NCBI GenBank assembly: GCA_030562195.1
Contig: JAUJPP010000007.1
Span: 28,021,769-28,085,768, forward strand
Reading direction: 5' to 3'
Source: Nipponacmea schrenckii
Taxonomy: Eukaryota > Mollusca > Gastropoda > Lottiidae
DNA: 64,000 bases
Shown: one piece after another, positions 13,852 through 26,800 of the stretch
How positions within the stretch are numbered: position 1 is the stretch's first letter
Layout of the letters: each line of letters opens with the position of its first letter
The notes under the pieces: generated by a model
What the model was told of the DNA's origin: nothing
Database searches by the model: none
What the model saw: the letters and a program-made list of their open reading frames with translations, nothing else
Program-made: the position numbers and the translations under genes

Positions 13852-15138
13852 ATGGGAACTATTGGTTTCGACTCAACACACGCGGTACAGAATGTTACAG
13901 CTATATGGATTTTAATCAATCAGTTATCACCAGCACAGAGACATCGTGTATTGGCCGACGCTGGTTTAGATGAACAGACGTTAGCCTTACTTCTCGACAA
14001 GATGCACGTTAAAGATTATGAGAAGCCTATGATGCAATATGCTGAGTTTCGGATAAGTAAATTATTATTGCTATATATTCCTCCTATATTGATAATCTTA
14101 GGAACTTTTGGAAACTTATTTTCTTTCATCATATTGCGTCGACGGCCGATGTTAAAAGTTTCAACTTACTTTTACCTCGCATCGCTGGCTATTGCCGATA
14201 GCTTAGTGTTATATATTGGATTATTACGGATGTGGATAAATGAACTGACAGGAATAGATGCCCAGGATTTGACGAATTGGTTATGTAAACTGACCTGTGT
14301 ATTGGGCTATGTTTGCAGTGATTTCAGTGTTTGGCTCATTATTGCGGTCACAGTGGAGCGTTATATTGTCGTGTGTCATCCGTTTAAGGCAAATCAAATG
14401 TGTAATGTTAATCGCGCTAAAAAGGTGATTGTGCTTCTGCTTTTAATTATATTTTGCATCAATGCACATTTCTTCAATGCTGTGGAGCTAGTTCCCATTT
14501 CGATGGAGACTAATTTTCGGAACATGGTAGTGGTAGATTGTGGTGCTCCCCCTGAATATCAGGTCCTTGTGGATCAGGTATGGCCATGGGTCGATGCTTG
14601 TATTTATTCTTTCTTCCCCTTTGTTATTATAACTGTACTCAATACACTTATAATTCGTCAAGTTCTGAAGGCCCAAGGCAGTCGTGAACGTCTTCAAAAT
14701 TTTGGAGACCGACGTTTTGTGGAAACTAGGCGTCAAATGTCGGAGGTTACTTCAAAATTAACTGCCATGTTATTGACAGTTTCGTTTACGTTTCTTCTTA
14801 CAACATTACCAATGAACGTCACCTTGATCATTACGTATTTCTGGAATCAGGGAAACAGAGAACGCGATAACACTGCTAAATTTCATTTAGCTAAAACAGT
14901 AACCGAACTACTTATGTATGTGAATCATTCTATGAACTTTTTCCTGTATTGTGCAACAGGTCGAAAATTTCGGCAACAGGTGCTCAAACTCGTATGTCAT
15001 AAACAGGCTTTACAAACATGGTCCTCGATTTGTGACGATCCTCCAAAACAATCCAAGAAAGACATGCTTTTAAATCATATGAACTGTAATTCCGAACATT
15101 TGCATACCGAAAGTGAGTATATGAAAACGAGATTATGA
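13852..15138 (+). CDS. Class A (rhodopsin-family) GPCR, neuropeptide-receptor type
   Basis: A seven-transmembrane plasma-membrane receptor in one open frame. The open frame starts at 13822 (438 codons); I prefer the ATG at 13852 because a splice acceptor lies between the two. Numbered from 13822: N-glycosylation site NVT near residue 24; TM1 with GN at 97-98; TM2 LAIAD with the conserved Asp at 126; Cys155 at the top of TM3 and Cys240 in loop 2, the usual disulfide pair; ERY at 179-181 ending TM3; Pro266 in TM5; TTLP in TM6 (Pro330) instead of CWxP; and NFFLY at 372-376 in TM7 instead of NPxxY. The NFxLY form is common among invertebrate FMRFamide- and myosuppressin-like receptors, so a peptide ligand is likely, though which one cannot be read from sequence. 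The basic loop 3 and the Cys/Ser-containing tail fit G-protein coupling. No neighbouring gene hints at its ligand. Confidence 0.93.
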   Translation: MGTIGFDSTHAVQNVTAIWILINQLSPAQRHRVLADAGLDEQTLALLLDKMHVKDYEKPMMQYAEFRISKLLLLYIPPILIILGTFGNLFSFIILRRRPMLKVSTYFYLASLAIADSLVLYIGLLRMWINELTGIDAQDLTNWLCKLTCVLGYVCSDFSVWLIIAVTVERYIVVCHPFKANQMCNVNRAKKVIVLLLLIIFCINAHFFNAVELVPISMETNFRNMVVVDCGAPPEYQVLVDQVWPWVDACIYSFFPFVIITVLNTLIIRQVLKAQGSRERLQNFGDRRFVETRRQMSEVTSKLTAMLLTVSFTFLLTTLPMNVTLIITYFWNQGNRERDNTAKFHLAKTVTELLMYVNHSMNFFLYCATGRKFRQQVLKLVCHKQALQTWSSICDDPPKQSKKDMLLNHMNCNSEHLHTESEYMKTRL

Positions 15139-15290
15139 ACGGAATATTAATTCTTTTTATTAACTGTCCTTTTTACATTGAGATTTTATTTTTTGTAACT
15201 TTCGTTAGTTTGTGAACCTTAACTGAAATACATACGTGCGATGCCTTCAACAAAAAATAATTGTGAATGATCATCATTTCTCTTTCACCA

Positions 15291-15296
15291 AATAAA
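15291..15296 (+). terminator. Polyadenylation signal AATAAA for the GPCR gene
   Basis: The first canonical AATAAA after the GPCR stop codon, about 150 bases downstream, in a T-rich setting. The distance suits a short 3' UTR. Use is inferred. Confidence 0.5.
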
Positions 15297-16873
15297 TCAT
15301 TCTTTTATAATCAACGTGTAACCATCGATGGCAGAAAATTATGTTCATTTTATACCATAAATCCACCGCTAACAGAGTCCACCATAAAACTCAAAGCAAA
15401 ATAATGGTAGGTTTAGCTTTCAGACCAATTTTTGCATCAGTCATAACTATTACGAAAAGGTTACTAGCAATTGACGTGGATAATTTAATTTTCTTTAATG
15501 ACGCAACTCCTTAAATTGATATGTTCAAAAGTATTGTGCGTGGTTGATTTCCTAGCAAATAAGTTTGTTAAAGTCCACTCATAGCTTCTGGAAATAGTTG
15601 ATACTTGATTGGAAAACGAAATTCATCTAATCGATGCTTTCTATTTTCAGATTCACAAGACAGAAACCAACCAAAAGGTAGAGAGCGAGAATTATCTTAA
15701 AGTACAGCAAAGATTTTGTGTCCTCTATGAAGGTCGGCCATCTTTTAAATTGGCATTTCAGACGCTGCTGTCAGTGTTGGTTTCCAATCTGGGAGCTTTT
15801 GAAGGACAGCTTGTGATAATTGGAAAGTGATACGTTCATCTTTTTTAAATGGCAAAAAATAGTTGAATCTTGATCGGTTTCAAGGGGCTATACTCATTTA
15901 TTTGTGTGTATTATAAATCGATAATGCCCAATTAAAACTATTCTTATCTCTTTCAAAACGAAAACTATGACTTTCACACAATTTGCAGTTTATTTGATCT
16001 CAATTGTCGACGGAGGGAGAAAGAAAAAAAAACGACAGGGATATAATTTAACAATTTACGTTGATTATAGTATTCAATGTTGGATTCAGTATTCCGATTT
16101 CTGCGACAGAATGTAATCTTGGAAATGGTTAGGAATACTGAAATTGAGCAAGAACCAATTAATTAGGCGACAAAATTATTCCACTTGGGTACAAATATTA
16201 CTGTCTGGCTTACGTATAAATATTTTTCACTATCTTGCCTTAATGCCGCGCACATATTATGCCGTAACTGACTTCAATAAATCAAATATCTTTAGAAATA
16301 ATTGTTTGTTTGATGATAGATGGGGTGAGTCCGCTTTTTATTTCGCTTCAATATTTTACGGTTAAAAATAGCTTTGGTATTATGCCAGTATCCCGGCCAT
16401 GATCCATGATGTAAAGCGCATTATTGATAAGGTGTCCTTTTCAAAGAAATTTCGATGCACAACATACACTTAATTAGTTGAACTGTGAAAAATTGGCAGA
16501 TTTTATATTAATTTTACCCTATATAAGTCAACCGTTTATGCTTACAAATAGTGTTATCCGCACCAAAACCTGGTTTTAAAGGTTTTAACGAAGAGAACTT
16601 ACTTATTAGAGATTTTATCTTGCTAGATTAAAATGTTTAAACTTCTAAGACGTTTTGTTACATTGTGCTTTTCGTTATGATTTATAAATATTATGTATAA
16701 AATAATTATTATTCCTTAATTCCTTTTTATTCAGTTTGAATGTGAACGACTCCGTTATTGTTGGTTGTATCTAATATGGCCTTAGAAACGCGTTTTAGGC
16801 ATATAAATGACTTAACCACGTAACGTAACACACCCAACGTTCATAACCGTCCTTTCTGGTAGATTTATGTGCA
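15297..16873. other. Intergenic DNA between the GPCR and the MITE
   Basis: AT-rich unique sequence. Two open frames of 73 codons (15609-15830 and 16144-16365) have no recognisable domain and are most likely chance. No repeat, tRNA or tandem array seen. Confidence 0.55.
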
Positions 16874-16876
16874 TTA

Positions 16877-17429
16877 AGGTGGGTTTATACTTCTTACGTT
16901 ACACGCTGGGATACGGCGTTTGCCGGCGTTCTTCAGCGCTTCGATTTATACTTACATCGCCAGCGAGTCACGCCGTATAACGGCGTTTGATGGCGTCACT
17001 TTTTCCAGAGTTCAACTGTGTTGAACTTTCCAGCGTATACGCTAGCAAACGCCGGCGATCAACCAATCACAAGTAGCTATGGTACAACACAGACAAGTCC
17101 GTGATTTGGATTTTTTTCTTCAAACATTGACAACGTTGATATCAGTTATGTAATTCCATAGTTTATGACATGATTTCGCGATGTATTTGTCTGTCTATAG
17201 ATAGAAAATACATATTATATAGAAGGAAGAAGTTTTGAATTTAAGGTACATGTATATTTTGAAGGGATTATGCGATTTTCGTACATTTCTTGTTCTTCTG
17301 TAGACTATTTACATATTATATTCAAGACCCAAAAAAGGTCGGCACATGCGGGCGTTTTACGCAGCTAACCAGTGCAACGTTTTACGGCGTTAAACGGCGT
17401 TTGATGGCGTAAAAAGTATAAACCCAGCC
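16877..17429. mobile_element. MITE-like non-autonomous DNA transposon
   Basis: The ends form a terminal inverted repeat of about 22 bases: the left end reads AGGTGGGTTTATACTTCTTACG, and the right end on the other strand reads GGCTGGGTTTATACTTTTTA then CG. Both ends are flanked by the trinucleotide TTA (16874-16876 and 17430-17432), a plausible target-site duplication. A 3-bp TWA target and G-rich termini suit the PIF/Harbinger superfamily, but this assignment is inference. The interior is richer in CpG than its surroundings near both ends, with the word GGCGTTTGATGGCGT present near each end (16984 and 17396) and several GCCGGCG-type words. There is no transposase frame, so it would need one from elsewhere. 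Confidence 0.75.
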
Positions 17430-17432
17430 TTA

Positions 17433-18408
17433 GACTTGCTGGAACGTCTGTTTTCCGATGCCAAGTTGAATTTAGTAGACGGGTAAAAACAAGTATTCGA
17501 AAGCATTGCAACCGTAGAAGCAGGACTAACGTTATAAGCAAACTTTTTCTTATAGCGATATCTTCGTCTTAAGTTTTGCACTCAAACTCAGTTCTCTGTT
17601 TCCGACTTTCAAAATTGACGTCCAGTGTCTTAATAATTCAACATACGTACTTGACGACAAGTCAATCGTAGCATCAAGTGATTTGTTTATTAACTTTAAA
17701 ATAACTTTCTGATATAATGACATGAAAATAAATGCCCTTCAGAACGATGGAAATGACCTAAATATTCGTTACGTTTTAGTTCAATTTTATTGGAAAGCCA
17801 GGAACGGAAATTCAGATTTTATCCTGAAAGGTTCATTTGTCTGGTAACGGAAATTTATAGATGACTTTATGGCTTAAAGATTTGAGGGGAATTTGAGCTC
17901 CTTTAAGAACAGGGCTCGGAAGATGATATATTATTTTTAGATCAATGTTGTCGTTCGATCTAAAAGCTATGCAATTCATGTAATATTTTGTCCTCGTTAC
18001 CAATTAAATCAGGCGATATATCATTCGATCGACGACAATGGTAATCGTGATTTATTCGATGGATCAGGCCAATGTTAGCAATACTTCCTAGTATTCTCCG
18101 GACATCATCTCGACTACTAAATTTACGACTACATTTAACATAAGATAACATCAGTACATGATCCGAAATCTGGTCATTTAGCACATTTGACAGTTTGTCA
18201 GTTATAGTAATATAATAATGATGAGGTTATCAGACGGTTTATGGAGTAAATTATCAACATAAATATTACTATACTGTCAATCAGTTGACAGTAAAAATTT
18301 CTGTAATCTTTACTAATATTCTTAGAACATCAAGTTAATACATTCACTGTCAGTCAAATATTCAGATAACGATGACAAGGAACAAATTCTGAATCATGGA
18401 AAAAGCTT
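17433..18408. other. Intergenic DNA, no gene seen
   Basis: AT-rich unique sequence with only short chance open frames. Nothing recognised. Confidence 0.55.
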
Positions 18409-18606
18409 CTAGTCATTCGGGACAACAAACCGAGGCCCCGTGTGCTACAGGCTGTTAAAGATCCCTCGACAGCTGGAAATCGCAAAAAGAATAAGCTAAT
18501 GTTGCTGTCCTGGAAAATTTTCCCTCATTGCACATAGCGTTGCCCGTCTGCATTAGCCAATAAGATGAAGAGTAGGACGTAAAACTTAATTAATTTCATT
18601 TTTTTC
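18409..18606 (+). repeat. tRNA-SINE family, 5'-truncated copy
   Basis: Matches the 3' half of the intact SINE at 55609-55975: the ACCGAGGCCCC block, GTGCTACAGGCTG, GATCCCTCGACAG, the GCAAAAAG / CTGTCCTGG blocks, TTTCCCTCATTGCACA, then the AGTAGGACGTAAAACT end and a T-rich tail. The tRNA-like head is missing, as expected for incomplete reverse transcription. Confidence 0.85.
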
Positions 18607-21600
18607 AAGTAAATTTTGTTGTGGGATTATCGCACCCATAACTCGTGCATTCGCTAGCTAATATTTCTATTATATGGGTTATTCTGCTCCAAACATCATA
18701 TCTTCTCTATTTGCACCTTTATTAAGAACAAAACACTTTCTCAAAATAGTGGGATACTTCATGTTTTCTTTTCTTAAAACACCTTCGCATACTCAATCAT
18801 TCTGAAACATGAAGAACGGGCCTTCTTCTGGAGCAGTCTTAATAATTGATATGAAAACTTTTGTGCATGTGAGCATATAATTTTGTATTTAAATTTCGAA
18901 AAAGATTTTTGTAATACACGTCTATGAACTTGTTCCATTAAAGTATTATGAACGCCAGCTTGTAGGCGTAAAGCTTTTCATGAAACATTTCATTCGAAGT
19001 ATTGGTTTTCCTAGAAATATTTTTCACAATTATAAAATTGATGATATTTGATGATCAGAGACGGTTTGAAATAAATACATAACGGTGTAGCAAATTCAGA
19101 CATTGGTGTGCTAGAAGAAAAACCAACTAGCGATTTAGCGTATCAAATAGGATGTCTTGGTTGAATTCATATAATCACAGACCAAAACCGTTTAACCAGA
19201 TCTTAAGATTAACCTCAACACCAGTAATTTCAACAGGTAGAAAATGATGTATTTATTTACCGATACCAAGTAACGAACCATTCCAGCTGTCAAAATTAGT
19301 TGGAGAAGTATGTTTATTATTGCTTGGTTGGTCTAAATAATAGTTAAAACTTCCTCATGGGGAAAATATATGACGATTGATTTATTGAGTAAATAGATCA
19401 GAGGAGATGAAAGAAAATAACGAAGAGGTGAGAGCGGCGAGGAGATATTCAGGAATGGTCTGAGAATGTAACTTCGTGTGATACAAAAAGAAAAAAAAAC
19501 ATCTATTATTACTCAGATCAAAAGTAAGGACCTCCTTCCATACATATATACATTCTCAAGTTTTCGCAACATTAGCTGTCGTGGTAAAACCTTCCACTAT
19601 TGCGCTTTTATTATAAATATTGGAAGCGGAAAAATACACCTTTAAACAAAAGATGATTGTCGCATATTCAAAGAATTTGAACTTATATTTCTTTTAATAA
19701 AACAGTTTTATTGCAAAACTTATTTTTTTTACGCCTACACATTAATGTTGCGTATCGTGGACACGATAGAGAGCTGGTTTCTTGATGGATTTTGACGAAA
19801 CTTGAGAAAAGATGAACCCTTTTGAAAATCAAACCAATCGAAAAATTAAGTATGAGTTATTGCCCCTGTTCTTTAAAACGCGTTTAATTTATTTAGAGTG
19901 AGGTTCTGAGTGAATTTTGGCGTGAGTCTTTGTAATCATCCAAGGTCAAACCCTACTGAAAATTAGAAAATATTATATACCGATAATTTAACTCTCGACT
20001 ACATCTAGGACGTATAGGCTGCCATAAAAAATGTGGGCGTATTACGATGCCCATCGTTATTTTCTCTTTCCTTTTATTGCCTGTTCAGTTACGCAGTGAT
20101 GCATTGACTGCAATAATATATTATACTTATTGTTATTAAAGTATTCCACTGTAAGTCTCCTGTAATCAATAAAGGTAACAATGGTAATATAAGAAACATA
20201 AAAAAATAAAACATTATACAATTGTAACAATCCCTTTACACAAAAACGTAATCAATTATTATTTCCAACAACGATAGGGCATTGTTCAAGATATATTCAA
20301 TAACTAGTAAGTCAGTGTGTCCTTTTAATTCCGTAAATGCGGAACTAATTAAACGATTTAAAGAAATTATTAAAGCTATCATGTCGCGTTTATGATAAAA
20401 TGAATATTGTTTAGTACAAATATTATATCGTACTACATGTAACGTTATGTTTTTGACATAAAAAATGACAACCATTGAAGCACAATTTTTGAAGCAGCTG
20501 GACGCAACTTTGTCATTTAAGCGATCAAGGTTACCATTAGTATCCATACTATTCGGGATATCTAAAGACAGTCGACGTTTCTATTATGACATTAAGCTAT
20601 GTAGCAGTAAAAGTTTCAATGCAAGCTTTTTCGAACATATTTATTGTACCAAGAAAAAAGAACGATACATCTCGACGTCATCGCCGATGAAGACACGACA
20701 CCTTCATATAAAAATAATGAATAGAGTTCAATGTTCATTGCAAAAGGCAAGATCAGCTTTAAATAGAAACATAATTCATTTGTAATTGAATTTGATACCA
20801 CCGACATCAACCAACAATAGATGTTTTGAACCGAAGTTTCAAGGGAAATAACCAATATCGATTTCTCTAAAATTCCACAAAAAAGATGGGATTTTTAACG
20901 ACACAACACAAAATCTATTTGAAAAAAAACAAAAAAACCCACAGAGATAAAGTTGAAGACTATTTCAAAAAGAAATGTGATGGCAGACTGAGATTAAGGA
21001 AGACAGAATCAATCGAATATGTTCAATGTTTTTATACAATGGGGTCCTTCCTATCAATAAGCTTGTTAGTGGTTCGTTGATTTATCCTGACATATACCAG
21101 CTTACAATTTCTGACAAATGGTGATTGGAATTTTAAAGTCAATTAAATATACTCGCCGCCAAGTCGTGAGATGAATTAATCGGCAATTCCAAATCCTTGT
21201 GTCTGGCAACTTTTACGTCGGGCAACAAGATTGCCTGCTTACTTGTTCCAAATGTCGATATGAGCTACCAGAAAAATATACACAGATGTAAAAGCTTATC
21301 AGCCTTCCTTTTACTCGATGAAATTGTAATGAAATGTTTTTTCAACAAAATCTTTCAAACTTTATATTATTTTACTGATACTTTTGACATATGCTCGTAT
21401 ATCTACAGTTTTTGAACTTGTGTCGATTAAACTAGAAATTTTTTAATAAGTTATAAATATTACAATACATCAGCAAAATGAAACATTTCCATCAAAGTAT
21501 GTCTCTATGGGCAATTTGCAGCGAATTGTTTAATAGGATTATTTTCACAAATTATTTCGTTAAACATACAGAAAAGTATGGTATGAATATAAAGTGTACC

Positions 21601-23119
21601 TAACGAATCAACTAGGAAGGTAATGTACAATGAGTATCATGGAGATTAAATCCAAATCATTGCTTCTTCGAGATGGACCTTTGGGCATAAACTGTGTTTT
21701 TCATTTAGTTCAATTCTTAAATTTCATCTTCTTCTTTATCAATGATGTCTTCACTAGAACATAATTTAACAGAATAGTAGGTATAGTATCACTCCATTTC
21801 GACGTATTACTTATTTCAAAGTGTCAACACTATTTTAACACCATCTAAGAAACCTTTTATAAGGCGATACACACCAATAATATTATTTTAAGAAATGTAT
21901 AAGACTTAAAGTTCCACGAAAGTGGTTTTATAATCGGGTTAACAATCAATTTTATGGTCAATCACTTCAAAGTATAAATGTCTTTAATCAATTATCTAAC
22001 GAGACTATGAAACGTAATGTTTTTATTCTGCTGCATGGTTCGCTGCTAATGTGCTTTCCCTTCATGTTAACACGATCAAGAAATTGTCAGAAGGAATAAG
22101 TTCGAAAGAACTTAAAACAAATGTCTTTGAAACGTACAAGTATTCCAATGGGAATGTTCTTCCACAAAAACCACAGGCTCGTATGAGATGTTGAAAGTAG
22201 CTCTTATTGGTTTACCCATACAGAAATTATCAAGAGTTAAAGATGGACTAATCTAATTTTACATTAAACGTCATTGACTTAGTTAGTAAACAGCAACTGA
22301 ACACAAAGAGTCAATTGTTGGCAAGCAATTCGCGTAAAATTAACTCAATGGAGAAAGCAGAATACGTTTAAAGCATTGCGAAGTACATTAGAAAGTAACG
22401 TTCAGGCTTCGTCCTGCTTAGGTGGTATTTATATTCCATATTTTAGAAAATTGGACTATACGAATCCAATTTATATAATTATTGTAAAAATTATAATCCG
22501 CTTCCGTGAATCTGGATTTAAAGAAATTAATTCGATTTCATTTCCGTTAAGTTTGTATTCAACAGAGTTTTCAATGACTTAAATGTGTGCCATGAAAGAA
22601 CCACAAACAATAATCAATGCCACTACTATTCGCTTGGATTACACGTTTAAGATTTATTGTGTATAGGGTTTACCTACCAAGCGGAAAGCAGATAACCAAA
22701 TGAAGTCAAGCTGAGAATCTTTGGAGGTTAAACTTTCTATTCCTTTTGCTGACGTACACTAGGTAACAGATGTAGGTTTATGATATATGTTGAGGAGAGT
22801 ATGGAGCATAATTTAATTTCTTTTATGTCACCATAATCTCTTGTATGGATTTGCGTTTTTGTGGTTGTAGGCCTACTTCTATACTGGGCATCAAAACGTA
22901 CATAGACTCAAAAGAAACCTGTAGATGAATATAATAGTCATTAACTTGAGAGGTAGTTTACATTAACACGATCTACATTATTCTTCCATGTTATGAAAAA
23001 ATGAAAAGGGGGGGGGGGAGTCTGATGATTTGCTATGAATCGGGAGACAAAGTGATAACAATTGGTGCATTCTGAAAAAGCCCCAGATCTTCTTTCTGTT
23101 TATGATGAAAACCAACCTC
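18607..23119. other. AT-rich intergenic DNA, no gene seen
   Basis: Several open frames of 60-106 codons occur, some overlapping on opposite strands around 20236-20855. None shows a known domain, signal peptide or cysteine pattern, so I treat them as chance. A run of 11 G lies at 23008-23018. No transposon ends recognised. Confidence 0.5.
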
Positions 23120-23129
23120 ATCGATCTGT

Positions 23130-23360
23130 TATCCAGTGGCGTTATTTACCTTTCTTCTCTTGGCTATACCCACTTAACCAACCTTGTTTGTCTTGGCTCT
23201 ATCCACTTTCAAGTTTACTAACTTGCTTCTCCTGGCTTTACACACCTTATCTAACCTTGTTTCTCTTGGATCTACCCATCCTCAAGTTGACTAACTTGCT
23301 TCTCTTGGCTATGCCCACCTTAACAAACTTTTGCATCTCATCTTTTTTAACACTTGTATT
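23130..23360. repeat. Pyrimidine-rich minisatellite (~40 bp unit)
   Basis: About five diverged units built on the words AACTTGCTTCTCTTGGCT and CTACCCACC. The top strand is C/T rich and low in G. A frame of 117 codons (23062-23415) runs through it, with SWLYPL-like peptide repeats that simply reflect the DNA repeat. I regard it as a degenerate tandem array, not a gene. Confidence 0.7.
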
Positions 23361-23800
23361 GGCCCCACACACCTTCTTAACTAACACGTGTTTCTCTTTA
23401 TCACACTCATCTTGACTTAAGCGTGCCTCTCTCAATACCCTACATTTTATAACTATTAATTACCTATTCGCTTTTGATCAGTATAAAATATAGCCTTCCT
23501 TCGGGGTAGGAAAGAAATAACAGGGTGTGTAACTGATCTCTTTTAGTAATTGACCATTTAGGCAACATTAATAATGACTGAAAGTAGAACAAACCAAGAC
23601 AAAGAACTTCCCGGTTTAGAAGCGTTCATATAACTAAATACTGCAAGAAATAAAGTTTTTATTTTTTCGGGTTTATATCTTATATAGCGAGGCTAGACTT
23701 ATTGCCACACAAAGACAAAAGTCTCTTAATACGTTTGCATCCGTGTATAAATATATTCTAACAAGCATAATGCCCATATTCTATATAAAGTGTAAAGTTA
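23361..23800. other. Short intergenic gap
   Basis: AT-rich unique sequence between the minisatellite and a LINE tail. Nothing recognised. Confidence 0.5.
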
Positions 23801-23884
23801 ATGGGCTGAATGTGCGACAGGACCATGTCCTTGTGTATTGGGCCTAATTCTGACCCATGTAAAATAAAGAGTTTATTATTATTA
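23801..23884 (+). mobile_element. LINE-type 3' tail, copy 2
   Basis: Nearly identical to copy 1 at 6344-6432 (one base different outside the microsatellite), ending in (TTA)n. The near identity implies both inserted recently relative to the other repeats here. I could not find a clear target-site duplication. Confidence 0.75.
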
Positions 23885-26800
23885 AGATGTAAATGATTTG
23901 AAAAGTGAGATTCTCGAGGAAGAAGTCAAAACGCTAAAGCTGCTCCATGCTCGAAATGTACGACATTCTGGATTAATTACCCGTCTTGAGTCAATGTTTG
24001 CCTCTGGGTTCGTCATCATTAATTTTACAATTACCCTTTTTAAAACACAGTACAATAAGACTACCGTTCATCTTAGAGACCCAAATTCGAACCAGATATT
24101 TTGAGCGTTCGTTTTTCTATTCAGACTGGTCAGTGCCTTTAGAACATCAAAAGAAGAACTACATGGTAAGAATACATTGAGGACATGAATTGACGGTTTC
24201 TTTATGTGTATCTCCCTGATAAAAACTATCTTTGACAATCATATCTAAAATTCTGAAGGCCCTTTTATGTTCTCTTACACGTATATGTGACATTATTATC
24301 TTAAATGAATGCGACTTGTTTTTGTCTTCTTGTGAAGTTTGTACTGATTATTAAATGAAAAAATTGGTTATTTGTGTAGGCGCAAGATTCAATATTCTGA
24401 TGGGGACCTTCACACATTTAACACACCGACATATCATATCCCATGAACATAAGTTGTTCATTATATTTCAGGAAGATAGTAAGTTCATAAAATACTCAGT
24501 TGAACTTAACGTTACCCAAATACTGCTACTGAAAAATGATGATTTTCTTCTCTTCTCGTTTTGCGGCTCGGATTGTCAGTATATGTGTCTTTTAATTAAA
24601 TGGTTTGAGTTACTTATAGAGCGGCGCAGTTTCTGGCTGTTTTCAAGTCCTAATATTTACATATAATGTATGCACAAGGAATATAACTTTTGGCTGGACC
24701 AAAAACATCGTTGTAATAAAATCGCAATACTGAAATATCGATACAGCAGGCCTGAGCTGCAAAAAGCTAAACACAACCTATTTTATGATGAAGCTGTCTA
24801 CCAGCTGAATCTCGACTAATTCTCCAGTTATTGATATTTCCAATATCGTCTGAACCGTTAAAACTGAATTTACCCGACACCAAAGGTTATCAGATTTTAT
24901 GCGATGCCAAAGAGAAGAACCCTCGGTATTTTTAACTCGGAGTAGGCTATTTTTCTAATCTAGAGAAAATAGAAACTAATTGAAGACGTACAAAATATTG
25001 TAGAATTGTCTGATTTTTATAGCTTCAGATAAAAACTCGATTAAATCAAATGTCTAGCGATGGATTTATACATAGGTAACAGAACTGTTTTCTTAAAATT
25101 AATTTTTATTCGGTGACAATGCCAGAGTAAATTTGTCGGTAAAAGTAAAATTCCGAAATCCTGAACTGTCAAATATAACTATCTACTGCGCGTGGATTTT
25201 TTCCGTATCTCGGTCATTATTCAAAATCATTCCAGCGTTTCTCAATCATTGCGTTCTAAACAGCTGGGTATACATTCTTCCGTTCCTCGGTCATCATTCA
25301 AATCTATTCGATAGTTTCTCTATCGTTGCTTCGATATACATATAATAACACATATAACACTAAAAATGAAATTAAATTTCCTTCGATACAGTTTTTATAA
25401 TTGATATTTAGAAATACTTTCTTAACACGCAACCTATATTTTTTATTAATATGGCGAAATCGGTTAAGCGGAAAATTGATCTGGCATCCGACTAAAAGGT
25501 ATATAGATTCATTTTCTCGGTTGTTCTTTTTAAGTAAAGCTAATACGTTAGATCTGTTTTAGGTTTTGTGTGATCACTGGGCTTTTAGTGAATTACAGCG
25601 TCTGGTAAAGTTTTGTGAAAAATATCTACACCTTAAAATAGTGCCATTCTTCAGCTTTCCACTTTATCCCTTTTCGCAAGAAATATAGTTTATCTATTGT
25701 GTTCATATTTTAAAAGCTCACACGAAGTAAAAAGGGAAACCTCTTTGAGAAGACTTTGGCCAGATTACAGTTTTCATTATTTTTTTTAAAAAATTCAGCA
25801 CGATATCGCACTACATGTACTTTATTAGACTCGATTGTCATGTCGAAACAAATCCAGATTAGTACTGTAGTTGAAATCTCGCCTGTCTATTCCGAAATGG
25901 AGTTTTTTCACTTATTTCTCATATTTAGATAAAGAAATTGAAGGCGGCAAACTTTGAAAATGGCATAAGATTACACTGCCATGTTTTTGGTGAATCTTTG
26001 CTTTTATAGCGGATTTAATTTTGAGAAGAAACTAAAACATAAACAAGTCGCTCGGTATTTCTTCCTTGTTGCATGCTTATAACATACAAAAATCTTCTTT
26101 TTTTTTTGTAACCCGCGTTTTTTTTATATTTTTATTTGACCGAGCCATTCTTCTCTTTTTATGGACTGATTCATACTTTTTATAAAGTGGAACGATTCTT
26201 ACGCCATTCCTAACACTAGTGTTCTTTACTTGGTCGTTAGAAGAATATCTGATACATGTAGCGAACGTTAACATATGAAATGACTTGATGTTGAGATAAG
26301 ACTTGTATACAATAAACATGTTTAATTGTTCTGTTATCAAAACGTATACAAATTAATGATCTATAACGGTGTGTAAAATGGTTTCTAAAATATCACCATT
26401 GTTAGGTAAAAGTGATTTAATGTCATGTCCATGTTATTTAGAATATAAGAACGGGGGTCTTTCTTTTAATATTTCTACAAATAACAAATAGACCTTTACA
26501 TAGACGCCCACATATTTATTTTTTTGTAATCAACTCGTCGGCCCGATTGCATTTTGCTCGTGTTCAATCTACAGACCAATATTCTTTATAAATTCTTTTG
26601 GTTTTTATTTTGTGGGTCGTTGTTATTTTGAAGATGACCCCTATTGATTTTCGTCATGATTTGAGAATTTTCATCGTGTTTTTATCACTTTATAAGCCGT
26701 ATTGAGCAATTCAACAATGAAAGCTGCTGGTGGGTGTATGTCACTTTGCTTTCTTAAATAGATTGCAACAATCGTTTTTAATTGAGATTTGTTACTAATG

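Noticed and set aside
20236..20855. Three overlapping frames of 79-106 codons on both strands
   Set aside because: Overlapping open frames on both strands without any protein feature are best explained by chance.
23062..23415. 117-codon frame with repeated SWLYPL-like peptide
   Set aside because: The peptide repeat follows the DNA minisatellite. Units vary in length and spacing as DNA, not as codons.
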